The position numbers and the translations under genes are program-made. Source: an uncultured Bacteroidales bacterium (lineage in GTDB: Bacteria > Bacteroidota > Bacteroidia > Bacteroidales > Bacteroidaceae). Taken from it: a stretch of DNA of 64,000 bases. Within the stretch, counting starts at the first letter, position 1. Each line of letters starts with the position of its first letter. The notes under the pieces were generated by a model. The model searched no databases and was not told where the DNA came from. It was given only the letters and a program-made list of their open reading frames with translations. The stretch covers positions 32,414 to 96,413 of the forward strand of contig CALFTK010000029.1 of NCBI GenBank assembly GCA_937916465.1, in the 5' to 3' direction. This document shows, one piece after another, positions 1 to 8,549 of this stretch.

Positions 1-1347
1 GTTATTTGTTGTTTCATTATGTGCTGTCTCCATTTGTGTGGCTGTGTGTCGGCCGGAACGACACTGTGCTATAACCCAACTGCGCGATATTACTGCGTGG
101 GCTTTTAAAAATTCAAATGGAGCGGTAGGTTTCATTTCTGATGATACCACACTCTCTAAATATTTCTCTACGGCTATCTCGTTAATAGCCCATATTTGGT
201 TGTTGTCAATCTTGAATATAAGATTGCCTTCAAAAATCTGCTCCTCTTCTCGTTCCCAGTGAAAACCTATCCCAATGGTGACATTCCTAAGAGTAAATGT
301 GCATTCAGGTGATGTTGGCTTTAGACTTAACGATGTAACTATATGGTCTTGCCATAAAAGAGCATTGTCTTTAATGGTAATACACTGCTTCCCGTTGAAA
401 TGTCTCATTCCATCGGTAAAAATGCCATTTAGTATGAACTCTATCTTGTCACTATGGGTAATGCCCACTTGTAGTAATGGTTGTATTGGAGTAACCTCTT
501 TAAAAACAGATAATATATCATTCTCTGTAAGATTATTGAAATCTTCTTCTCTTGGGGTTATTATAAGGCCGCACATGTCAAGTGTCCCCGGGCTGACTAA
601 CTTTTTGTCGGTTCCACTGCTGTAATAGCAGTTGGGACGATGTTTGCCACGTTTGATAATGGCAGTATATACTTCACCGCAATGTTTGCATGCAATAACG
701 TTTATTCGTGGCTCGTATTCTCCATCAATTATTGGTATGCTGTTTATGGTGGAAAGTACATCGTCTATATTATCTCCTTTAATGACTGTTACTGGGAATC
801 CGAATGGCGCTATAGTGTTTATGTTACTATTGCTGTTCCATCTGTTTTCGCATATCTTGTCTATAAGTGGAATTCCATCATTGCTGCCAATTTGCAAGTG
901 TAGGTGATCCGGTGCGGAAGCTCCGCTGCGAGGACCGTTGTAGAATACTACATAACCGGGTTTAAGATTCTTGGCTATATTCATAAACATAGGTAATGCA
1001 ACTTTGATGGATTGAGGCTGATGTTTATGGCTGATAACCGTAAAATGTTCTTTTAGAATGGGATAAGGATTTACAAGCAGTTCGTAATCGTTGCCCATGT
1101 TGAATGCTATCTGTTCTGCAGGTCTGGTCTCTTCGCAAAGAAAGCAAGCTCTGGATTCTATCCCCTCTTTACTTATGTTGGCTGCGGTAGATACTATTCT
1201 ACTTGGATTGAATTGCAGTTTCAGGCCGGATGATGATATGGTACGGCTCTTGACCGTACTTAGATTTTCAAATGCTTTTTTTGCCTTTGGCCATACTTGT
1301 AGCTGGCTTTTCAAACATTCATCAAGATTGTTCAGTATCTGTTTCAT
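1..1347 (-). CDS. DUF4922 (GalT/HIT-like) and SpoIID/LytB fusion protein, partial
   Basis: An open frame runs leftward from an ATG at 1347 and leaves the window without a stop, so only the first 449 codons are visible. The first half looks like the DUF4922 family: a Cys pair CFLC at residues 68-71 and the triad HLHLQ at 148-152 preceded by GPRSGASAPD, as in galactose-1-phosphate uridylyltransferase and Ap4A phosphorylase folds. Near residue 400 a SpoIID/LytB-like block begins (VEKYLESVVSSEM, then LKAHAVISRSW), a family that includes the SpoIID lytic transglycosylase. No N-terminal signal peptide is visible, which is odd for a wall-acting domain. The start overlaps the stop of the upstream glycosyltransferase by four bases (ATGA), so the two are translationally coupled. 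Substrate unknown; the domain calls rest on motifs alone. Confidence 0.8.
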   Translation of the reverse strand, partial: MKQILNNLDECLKSQLQVWPKAKKAFENLSTVKSRTISSSGLKLQFNPSRIVSTAANISKEGIESRACFLCEETRPAEQIAFNMGNDYELLVNPYPILKEHFTVISHKHQPQSIKVALPMFMNIAKNLKPGYVVFYNGPRSGASAPDHLHLQIGSNDGIPLIDKICENRWNSNSNINTIAPFGFPVTVIKGDNIDDVLSTINSIPIIDGEYEPRINVIACKHCGEVYTAIIKRGKHRPNCYYSSGTDKKLVSPGTLDMCGLIITPREEDFNNLTENDILSVFKEVTPIQPLLQVGITHSDKIEFILNGIFTDGMRHFNGKQCITIKDNALLWQDHIVTSLSLKPTSPECTFTLRNVTIGIGFHWEREEEQIFEGNLIFKIDNNQIWAINEIAVEKYLESVVSSEMKPTAPFEFLKAHAVISRSWVIAQCRSGRHTATQMETAHNETTNN

Positions 1348-2660
1348 CTTCCCATTCTTTTATGTAGTTCTGCAGTTCTTAATCCATCCTTGTACAGGTT
1401 GTTGGCATTGATTTTTTCCTGACTGAGAGATGAATCGCTGTTGCCCTCCCAACGACGACAAAGATAGAGCTCATCGTATATACGTCCTATGCGAAATTGG
1501 CGTGAAATGGCTATACCTACAGCATAATCTTCTCCGTAACTTACGTTGGGGAATCCTACTTCTCTGACCGTAGGTGTATAGAATGCACGTGGTGCGCCCA
1601 AACCATTTATGCGTAGCGCATTGTTCGGTCCGTTATGGTCTGTCCACTCTTTATGGTCAATAATTCCGGGTGGCAAAGTCTCTAAATTGAAATTGCATAT
1701 ACGGTAACTGCCTATCACCATAGCACAATGTTCGGATAGGAATTTATCTACTATCTTTTGTATGGTATCTGTGCCACTGTAAATATCGTCGCTGTCAAGT
1801 TGTATGACAAATTTTCCGCATCGTGGGTGACGTATGGCCAAATCCCAACATCCACCTATACCTAAGTCTCTTCTTTCAGGAATGAGGTGTATTACCCTGC
1901 TGTCATTGGAAAAAGAGTCAATGATGGGTGTGGTGTTATCTGTAGAATGGTTGTCCACTATAATCAAATTGAATGGGAATGTGGTTTGCTGCTCTAATAC
2001 GGATTTAATGGCATCGGCTATGGTGCGTTCCCTGTTTTTTACCGGTATTATTACTGATGCTTCTACCGGAAAATTCCCGTTGAAATCTACAGTTTTGTAA
2101 CTGTCCGGTTTTAAATATGCCCCTATCTCTTTCAGATGGTCTGTGCATATTTGCTCCATTTCAATTTGGCTTTCCCTGTTTCTGGGGTTGACATAGTCGA
2201 ACTGTTTTTCTCCTGATGTACGGGTGTCAGTCTCTTTGACCGTATAAAGTGCTTCGTCAATTCTGATTATGTTGAAATGACGCTGTACAAACAGACGGAA
2301 CAGATAGAAACCTCCTATAGAGTACTCTTTCTGCTCTGTTGCCATGAAACTTTTTATGGCTTGTGGTGTTATGCATACTATAGCCCCGAAATCAAAATCG
2401 TCTCTTACACTTCCGTCTTGTATGTCTATAAGGGGCGTGTATGTTACTGCTCCGTCAATCTCTTTGTTGAAATTGGAAAACAACATTCCGCAATTGCTGT
2501 TTTTACCAATCTCTATGAACTTGTCAAAACAACTGTTTTCAATTGCAATCTGCTTTCCGCTGATGTTTAAAAACAAAAACGATTCACAATTTTTCTCAAA
2601 AATAGCACGCAATCCTGCGGTTGAGGTGCCGTATAAAGGAATATCAATAATCTGTACCAT
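1344..2660 (-). CDS. Family 2 glycosyltransferase with N-terminal extension
   Basis: A 438-residue protein. Residues from about 195 form a GT-A, family 2 glycosyltransferase: the start VIIPVKNRERT, the acceptor-side stretch IIVDNHSTDNTT, and the metal-binding DxD-type motif QLDSDDIYSG. The first 190 residues are an extension I do not recognise; it may be a degenerate second GT-like fold. The ATG at 2660 is preferred over an upstream one at 2705, because the upstream start would lie beyond the divergent promoter and homologous proteins usually start near MVQIIDIPLYG (from memory). It is the first gene of a two-gene operon with the DUF4922/SpoIID gene. No transmembrane segment is evident. Sugar donor and acceptor are unknown. 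Confidence 0.85.
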   Translation of the reverse strand: MVQIIDIPLYGTSTAGLRAIFEKNCESFLFLNISGKQIAIENSCFDKFIEIGKNSNCGMLFSNFNKEIDGAVTYTPLIDIQDGSVRDDFDFGAIVCITPQAIKSFMATEQKEYSIGGFYLFRLFVQRHFNIIRIDEALYTVKETDTRTSGEKQFDYVNPRNRESQIEMEQICTDHLKEIGAYLKPDSYKTVDFNGNFPVEASVIIPVKNRERTIADAIKSVLEQQTTFPFNLIIVDNHSTDNTTPIIDSFSNDSRVIHLIPERRDLGIGGCWDLAIRHPRCGKFVIQLDSDDIYSGTDTIQKIVDKFLSEHCAMVIGSYRICNFNLETLPPGIIDHKEWTDHNGPNNALRINGLGAPRAFYTPTVREVGFPNVSYGEDYAVGIAISRQFRIGRIYDELYLCRRWEGNSDSSLSQEKINANNLYKDGLRTAELHKRMGR

Positions 2661-2666
2661 AACAAA

Positions 2667-2700
2667 TGCGAAGATAGTCAATTTTTTTAGTATCTTCGCA
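2667..2700. promoter_or_regulatory. Mirror-symmetric divergent promoter (two -7 boxes)
   Basis: Two perfect 10-base inverted arms, TGCGAAGATA at 2667-2676 and TATCTTCGCA at 2691-2700, are separated by 14 bases. Each arm read outward is a Bacteroides -7 box of the form TAnnTTYG. The right one serves rlmN (ATG 2714), the left one the glycosyltransferase (ATG 2660). On the minus strand a TTTG lies 22 bases upstream of the box. Expected transcription starts fall within about 10 bases of each start codon, so the leaders would be very short. The palindrome could also bind a shared regulator. Confidence 0.6.
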
Positions 2701-2713
2701 AACAATATTAGTA

Positions 2714-3754
2714 ATGGATAAAATGGAGAGTAACAAAATAAATTTGTTGGGTCTTACTCTGTCTGAACTACAGGATGTGGTATTACAGTTGGGAATGCCT
2801 CTTTTTACGGCTAAACAGATAGCTGACTGGCTGTATGTCAAGAAGGTAGATTCCATAGACAAAATGACTAATGTATCGCTGAAGTTTCGTACGCTTTTAG
2901 CGGAAAGATATACTATATTTCTTTCCAGCCCTGCAGAATCGGCAGAATCTTCAGATGGAACGGTGAAACATCTGTTTCAGGTTGCTGATGGCCGTTTTGT
3001 TGAGGCTGTTTTTATTCCGGATAGAGATAGGGCCACACTTTGTATATCGTCACAAGTAGGATGTAAGATGGGTTGCGTATTCTGTATGACAGGGCGTCAG
3101 CATTATACAGCAAGTCTTACTGCCGGTGAAATTCTGAATCAGATTATCTCTCTGCCTGTTGAACAGCGAGAAGCATTGACCAATGTTGTCTTTATGGGAA
3201 TGGGCGAACCTTTGGATAATTTGAAGAATGTTTTGGCGGTTACTGAAATTCTTACTGCTCAATGGGGCTTTGCATGGAGTCCGAAACGTATAACCATATC
3301 TACAGTTGGTATAAGACGTGAACTGAAACGACTTATTGAGGAGTGTGACTGTCATATAGCAATAAGCCTGCATGCTTCAAATCCGGATAAAAGACGTGAA
3401 CTTATTCCGGCAGAAAAGGCATTTTCCATGACGGAAATGTTAGAGATATTAAGACGTTATGATTTTACGCATCAGCGTAGGTTGTCTTTTGAATATACAA
3501 TGTTCAAAGGAGTGAACGATTCTATAGCCGATGCAAAGGAGTTGTTGGCGTTGTTACAAGGTTTTAGTTGTAGAATTAACCTTATACGTTTTCATGCTAT
3601 TCCGGATAGCCCATTGCGTCCTACGGCCGAAGACGATATAGTTAAGTTCAGAGATTATCTTACACAGCATGGTCTGTTTGCAACTATCAGGGCATCGCGT
3701 GGCGAAGATATCTGGGCTGCATGTGGAATGTTGAGTACAATTAAACAACACTAA
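2714..3754 (+). CDS. rlmN: 23S rRNA (and tRNA) adenine-C2 methyltransferase RlmN
   Basis: Radical SAM enzyme of 346 residues that methylates A2503 of 23S rRNA and A37 of some tRNAs at C2. The 4Fe-4S motif is C117-KMG-C121-VF-C124. The two methyl-transfer cysteines are also present: C110 (RATLC) and C337 (DIWAACG). Length matches the family. The start codon follows the divergent promoter closely; a second in-frame ATG lies three codons downstream. It is the first gene of a tightly spaced plus-strand operon running to 10260. Confidence 0.96.
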   Translation: MDKMESNKINLLGLTLSELQDVVLQLGMPLFTAKQIADWLYVKKVDSIDKMTNVSLKFRTLLAERYTIFLSSPAESAESSDGTVKHLFQVADGRFVEAVFIPDRDRATLCISSQVGCKMGCVFCMTGRQHYTASLTAGEILNQIISLPVEQREALTNVVFMGMGEPLDNLKNVLAVTEILTAQWGFAWSPKRITISTVGIRRELKRLIEECDCHIAISLHASNPDKRRELIPAEKAFSMTEMLEILRRYDFTHQRRLSFEYTMFKGVNDSIADAKELLALLQGFSCRINLIRFHAIPDSPLRPTAEDDIVKFRDYLTQHGLFATIRASRGEDIWAACGMLSTIKQH

Positions 3755-3766
3755 TTATACAAAACA

Positions 3767-4876
3767 ATGAAGATTAAAAATTTATTCAGTTTAATGATTG
3801 CAATGCTGCCATTGGTGATGGTAGGTTGTAAAGAGAGTGGTAATAATGGTAATGGCGGTAATAAAGCCGCTGCTGTTGCTAAAACAAAAAAAGCAAGCAG
3901 AAAGACTGTTTTAACACCGTCATCATCGGGTATTCCATACGAAATCCTTGTGGTGGCCGATGGAGAAGATTACTACAATGGCGCATACGATGCATTGAAG
4001 GAGGTTTTGGAAAGCGATGTTCCCGGTTTGCCACAGGCAGAACCCTCTTTCAGAATATCAAAAGTATCATCGAACGATTTTCACAGAACACTACGTTACT
4101 GTAGAAATATTCTGTTGGTAAACATTGATCCTATCTATTCTCAGGGAAAAATTAAGTTCTCAAGAGATGTTTATGCTTCACCACAGATGGTTATGACTAT
4201 TCAAGCAAAGGATGCCAAACAATTTGCAAAATTTGTAACAGACAATGGGGAGAGCATCATCGACTTTTTTACAAAAGCCGAAATGAATAGGGAAATTGAA
4301 CTGCTAAAAAAGAAACATAGTCTGTTTATATCGCAGAAGGTAGATTCACTATTTGATTGTGAAGTATGGATACCGCAGGAATTGAACAAAACAAAGACTG
4401 CCAAGAATTTCTTTTGGGCAGCAACAAATAAGGGTGAAAAAGATATGAACTTTGTGATTTACTCCTATCCTTACAGAGATGTGAATACATTTACAAAGGA
4501 GTATTTTTTTGCAAAGCGTGATTCTGTAATGAAGAGGTATATACCGGGTCCTAAAAAAGACCAGTATATGACAACTGCTCATCAGTTTGTGACAGTTAAA
4601 GATTCAGAAGTAAGAGGAGAGTATGCACAGATAGCCCGCGGTCTTTGGGAGATGGAAAACTATGATATGGGTGGACCATTTGTCTCTATTTCCAGGGTAG
4701 ATGAAAAAAATCAGATGGTAATTGTAGCTGAAGCTTTTGTCTATGCCCCGGGTGATGACAAACGTAATTTAATGCGTAGAATGGAGGCAGCCCTTTATAC
4801 ACTGACTCTGCCCGAAGAAAAAGAGGTTGAAAAATTTAGTTATGGAATTGAAGAGATAACAATTGTTCCCGAATAA
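3767..4876 (+). CDS. DUF4837 family lipoprotein
   Basis: A 369-residue protein with a short hydrophobic signal ending in VMVGC, a lipobox, so it is probably lipidated at Cys21. An Asn/Gly-rich then Lys/Ala-rich tether (residues 22-45) follows, then a folded region starting near IPYEILVVADG. It matches my memory of the Bacteroidetes DUF4837 family, which often lies next to rlmN and pdxA as here. The mature domain is mixed alpha/beta with no catalytic motif I can name. It starts 12 bases after rlmN and ends 12 before pdxA, so it is co-transcribed. Function unknown. Confidence 0.85.
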   Translation: MKIKNLFSLMIAMLPLVMVGCKESGNNGNGGNKAAAVAKTKKASRKTVLTPSSSGIPYEILVVADGEDYYNGAYDALKEVLESDVPGLPQAEPSFRISKVSSNDFHRTLRYCRNILLVNIDPIYSQGKIKFSRDVYASPQMVMTIQAKDAKQFAKFVTDNGESIIDFFTKAEMNREIELLKKKHSLFISQKVDSLFDCEVWIPQELNKTKTAKNFFWAATNKGEKDMNFVIYSYPYRDVNTFTKEYFFAKRDSVMKRYIPGPKKDQYMTTAHQFVTVKDSEVRGEYAQIARGLWEMENYDMGGPFVSISRVDEKNQMVIVAEAFVYAPGDDKRNLMRRMEAALYTLTLPEEKEVEKFSYGIEEITIVPE

Positions 4877-4888
4877 TACAGAGATAAT

Positions 4889-5980
4889 ATGAATAATAAC
4901 ATCAGAGTAGGTATTACACAAGGCGATGTAAACGGAGTTGGATATGAAATTATACTGAAGGTATTTGCCGACCCGGAGATGTTTGATTTTTGTACTCCGA
5001 TTCTTTATGGATCGCCTAAAGTTGCCACATATCACCGCAAAGTGGTGGGTTCACAAACCAATTTTAATGTTGTAGATAATGCAGATCAGTCAGTACCGGG
5101 TAAACTAAATCTGGTAAATTGTAATGCAGAAGAGGTAAAAGTGGACTTTGGCACTCCTACAGAAGAGAGTGGAAAAGCGGCTTTTCAGGCACTTGAAAGG
5201 GCTGTTCAAGAATACAAAGATGGGTTGATAGATGTATTGGTAACAGCACCTATTAATAAACATAGTATTCATTCTGAAGCATTTAACTTTCCAGGACATA
5301 CCGAATATATTGCTGCAAAGCTTGGAGAAGGTAACAATCCTTTGATGATTCTTATGAATGATGTCTTAAAGGTTGCTTTGGTTACCATTCACGAACCAAT
5401 ATCAAAAGTGGCATCGCTTATCACAAAAGATCTTGTCTGTGAAAAGATTAAGCAATTGAACACTTCCCTAAGGTATGATTTTGGAATTGAGATTCCTAAA
5501 ATAGCTGTTTTGGCACTTAATCCGCATGCAGGCGATAATGGATTGATAGGTAACGAAGAAGCGAACGCAATAAAACCGGCAATTGATGAAATGGTGGCTG
5601 AAAACATTCAGTGTTTTGGTCCATTTTCCGCCGATGGTTTCTTTGGTAGTGGTGAATATCGAAAATTTGATGCAGTTTTGGCTATGTATCATGATCAGGG
5701 CCTGATTCCATTAAAGGCCATATCAATGGACGATGGTGTGAACTTTACGGCCGGTTTGCCTGTTGTACGTACATCGCCCGATCACGGAACTGCATACGAT
5801 ATAGCAGGTAAAGGCGTGGCAGATGAAAACTCCTTGCGCCAAGCAATATTTACAGCACTTGATATTTTTAAACGCAGAGCCATTGAGTATCAGATTAGCA
5901 GAAATCCGTTAAAGAAGCAGTTCTTTGATCGTCGTGATGATAGCGATAAACTGAAATTGGATACTCAAGACGAAGCATAA
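4889..5980 (+). CDS. pdxA: 4-hydroxythreonine-4-phosphate dehydrogenase PdxA
   Basis: Oxidises 4-phosphohydroxy-L-threonine in the DXP-dependent branch of pyridoxal phosphate synthesis; cytoplasmic, metal- and NAD-dependent. Seen in the 363 residues: the N-terminal GITQGDVNGVGYEI signature, substrate-binding GHTEY (H137, T138), and histidines in TIHEP, NPHAGD and MYHDQG that normally bind the metal, followed by SPDHGTAYDIAG. It is slightly longer than the E. coli enzyme, mainly by a charged C-terminal tail. No other pyridoxal phosphate gene is in the window. It lies inside the rlmN operon and is separated from the next ATG by 11 bases. Confidence 0.96.
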   Translation: MNNNIRVGITQGDVNGVGYEIILKVFADPEMFDFCTPILYGSPKVATYHRKVVGSQTNFNVVDNADQSVPGKLNLVNCNAEEVKVDFGTPTEESGKAAFQALERAVQEYKDGLIDVLVTAPINKHSIHSEAFNFPGHTEYIAAKLGEGNNPLMILMNDVLKVALVTIHEPISKVASLITKDLVCEKIKQLNTSLRYDFGIEIPKIAVLALNPHAGDNGLIGNEEANAIKPAIDEMVAENIQCFGPFSADGFFGSGEYRKFDAVLAMYHDQGLIPLKAISMDDGVNFTAGLPVVRTSPDHGTAYDIAGKGVADENSLRQAIFTALDIFKRRAIEYQISRNPLKKQFFDRRDDSDKLKLDTQDEA

Positions 5981-5991
5981 AATTGATAGTT

Positions 5992-7665
5992 ATGCAGTAT
6001 GCAGTATTAGCAGCAGGTAGTGGAAGCAGATTAAAAGAATCGGGTGTTAAGGTTCCCAAACCTTTGGTTAAAGTTGGTGGCAAGACTTTGATATATCGTC
6101 TGTTTCATACCTTCCAGCAGTGCGGAGCAACAAAAATATCCGTAATAATAAATCCTGATAGCAGGATGTCGCTTAATAGAATTTTGAAAATGTCAACCAG
6201 TTTTCCGTTATATTTTCGTGTTAAAACCACCGAAAGTTCTATGCATAGTTTGTATGAACTATTGCCGATTTTAGATGACGATAAGTTGTGCCTGACTACT
6301 GTTGATACAGTATTTGACAAAAAAAAATTCAAGCAGTATATAGATGCCTTCTCTGAGATGGATGATTGTGATGCTTTGATGGCAGTAACCCAATACATAG
6401 ACGATGAAAAACCACTCTATGTTGATGTGGATGACGATATGAACATCAAAGGATTTTATAACGAAGAGAATAATGAAGAGGAATATAAATACATTTCGGC
6501 AGGCATTTATGGTTTGACTCCGGTGTGTATGGAGGTGCTGAAAGAGTGTATATCTGCAGGTAAGCATAGAATGCGCACTTTTCAACAGGAGTTGATAAAA
6601 CATGGACTTAAGGTGAAAGCCTTTGATATAGGCGATGTAATTGATGTGGATAGCGCCAGTGATATTCCTAAGGCAAAAGCACTAATAGCAAAGAAGCCTT
6701 TTAAGGCAGAAGCATCAATAACTGAGAAGAATTCTAAGACTGAAACATTAATAGCAAAGAATGGTTGTAATCTGCCTCTAAAGGCTATAAGTAGAGCAAA
6801 ATTTTTCTCACCCGGCAGACAAATGGACGATCTCAAAATCTATAATAATGTCATTGAAGAACTTAAAAAAAGATCGTACATTGTAAAAAGATGTGAGGAA
6901 ATTAATTTTCATGAAAGCGAAGTTAGATCTGACAATGCTGTTGCCGTTTTTAGCATGGCACGTTCATCAAAAGCATTATCCGAATTGTCAAAAGTAGATG
7001 TTCCTGTAATAAATAGCGTCCGGGGAGTGTATAATTGTTTACGCTTGCAGCAAATGGAGATATTGGAAGGGGCATATTATCTCCCAGTATATCATAGTTG
7101 CAAAACGAATGATTTAGTGCATAAAGTGTGGAATAGTTATCCCTGTTGGGTTAAAAATGCGGATGCTCATACAACAAATAAAAACGATGTTGTCTTTGCA
7201 AAATCTTTATATGAACTTCAACGTGCTAAACGTGCAATGTTTAAACGTAATGTAAAGCATTGTGTTATACAGGAACATATAGAGGGTACATGGTATAAAT
7301 TCTACGGAGTACGCGGAAAGGGACTGGTAGCTATTTGTAAAGAGGATGGTTACGATAAATTCGGGAACAGATACAGAACAAATTGTTTAAGGGATTATAG
7401 TAATTATTATATTGATAGTTTCCCTGTGGCAAAAGAAATTGAGATGATAGCCGTTGATGCTGCAAACAGATTGGATGTAGATGTTTATGGAGGTGATGTT
7501 ATTGTAACAGAAGATAACAGAGTCTTTCTGGTTGATTTCAATGATTGGCCAAGTTTTAGAACCTGTAGAGAAGAAGCTGCAATAATGATTGCCGATTTGA
7601 TTGAGGAGAGAATTGCAAAACGTGATGAAAAAGAAGAGAACGGTTTCGCTGGAGTCAACATATAA
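5992..7665 (+). CDS. Sugar/polyol-phosphate nucleotidyltransferase fused to an ATP-grasp domain
   Basis: A 557-residue two-domain protein. Residues 1-230 are a GlmU/LicC-like nucleotidyltransferase: LAAGSGSRL with R13, then K23 in VPKPL, and D105 in TTVDTVF as the likely metal ligand. Residues 230-280 are a Lys/Ala-rich linker with a 22-codon partial duplication. Residues 340-545 resemble a RimK-type ATP-grasp ligase: VIQEHIEGTWYKFYG, then GGDVIVTED and VDFND (D502, D515, N517) for Mg-ATP. The ATG at 5992 is chosen over a TTG nine bases upstream. It is the first of four genes (next: CDP-alcohol phosphotransferase, LPG-synthase-like, HAD) that together suggest a CDP-activated headgroup. Substrates are unknown; the ATP-grasp part could ligate an amino acid or other carboxylate. 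Confidence 0.8.
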   Translation: MQYAVLAAGSGSRLKESGVKVPKPLVKVGGKTLIYRLFHTFQQCGATKISVIINPDSRMSLNRILKMSTSFPLYFRVKTTESSMHSLYELLPILDDDKLCLTTVDTVFDKKKFKQYIDAFSEMDDCDALMAVTQYIDDEKPLYVDVDDDMNIKGFYNEENNEEEYKYISAGIYGLTPVCMEVLKECISAGKHRMRTFQQELIKHGLKVKAFDIGDVIDVDSASDIPKAKALIAKKPFKAEASITEKNSKTETLIAKNGCNLPLKAISRAKFFSPGRQMDDLKIYNNVIEELKKRSYIVKRCEEINFHESEVRSDNAVAVFSMARSSKALSELSKVDVPVINSVRGVYNCLRLQQMEILEGAYYLPVYHSCKTNDLVHKVWNSYPCWVKNADAHTTNKNDVVFAKSLYELQRAKRAMFKRNVKHCVIQEHIEGTWYKFYGVRGKGLVAICKEDGYDKFGNRYRTNCLRDYSNYYIDSFPVAKEIEMIAVDAANRLDVDVYGGDVIVTEDNRVFLVDFNDWPSFRTCREEAAIMIADLIEERIAKRDEKEENGFAGVNI

Positions 7666-8548
7666 ATCGAAAGATACTGAGGAGTGGTTCGATATTAAAT
7701 TCAATAGACCTATCGGTTATGCCTGGGCATTACTGTTTAACAGTCTGGGTATTCATCCTAATATAGTTACCATAATATCTATAGTGCTGGGTGTCTTTTC
7801 AGCATTCTGTTTCTATCATTCTACATTAGACTGGAATATATTGGGAATAGTTGTGCTGATAGTGGCAAATACGTTAGATAGTGCGGATGGTCAGTTGGCA
7901 CGTATGACAGGCAAGAAGACCCTTTGGGGACGTTTGTTGGATGGTTTTGCCGGCGATATCTGGTTCTTTACAATCTATTTTTGCATTGGTTTGCGAATGA
8001 TGCCAGAACCAATGCCCTTTGGTATAGATGCCAATTGGGGTATTTGGATTTGGATACTGATGTTTTTCTCCGGAATTATCAGCCATAAAGAGCAGACAGG
8101 ATTGGCCGATTATTACAGGAATATCTATCTGATGTTCAAAAAGGATAAATCAGAATTGAACAACAGCAGAGAACTTGCTGCAGAACAACGTTCTACACCA
8201 TGGCGTAAATGGTTCTGGAAGATTTGGCTCTTTTTCTATCAGCGCTATACTATTCGTCAGGAACGCAATACCCCGCAGTTTCAGAAATTTATGCAGGCTT
8301 TGGAACAGAAATATGGTGATACTATTCCGGAAAGTGTAGGTAATGAATTCTGTAAGGCTACATTTCATCTGTTAAAATGGACAAATATCCTGACTTTCAA
8401 CACAAGAGCTGCGGTGCTGTTTGTATCGCTTTTGGTTAATATGCCTTGGATCTATTTCATTTTTGAGTTGACTGTGCTGAATGTGATATTCGTATATATG
8501 AAACTCGAACACGAAGGTGTTTGTAAAAACATGCTGGAGAATTTGTAG
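7625..8548 (+). CDS. CDP-alcohol phosphatidyltransferase family protein
   Basis: A 307-residue integral membrane enzyme of the family that displaces CMP from a CDP-alcohol. The signature DxxDGxxAR(x8)GxxxD is present as D85, D88-G89, A92-R93, G102 and D106. The last Asp of the motif, expected at 110, is Gly, with Asp at 111. Several hydrophobic segments follow (about 45-65, 70-84, 115-128, 140-152, 255-295), with a charged cytoplasmic insert at 165-240. The ATG at 7625 lies 41 bases inside the preceding gene; a TTG at 7601 is a less likely start. It probably uses the product of the upstream nucleotidyltransferase, by analogy with archaeal and bacterial inositol-phosphate lipid systems, but the alcohol is not determined. 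Confidence 0.85.
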   Translation: MKKKRTVSLESTYKSKDTEEWFDIKFNRPIGYAWALLFNSLGIHPNIVTIISIVLGVFSAFCFYHSTLDWNILGIVVLIVANTLDSADGQLARMTGKKTLWGRLLDGFAGDIWFFTIYFCIGLRMMPEPMPFGIDANWGIWIWILMFFSGIISHKEQTGLADYYRNIYLMFKKDKSELNNSRELAAEQRSTPWRKWFWKIWLFFYQRYTIRQERNTPQFQKFMQALEQKYGDTIPESVGNEFCKATFHLLKWTNILTFNTRAAVLFVSLLVNMPWIYFIFELTVLNVIFVYMKLEHEGVCKNMLENL

Positions 8549-8549
8549 T

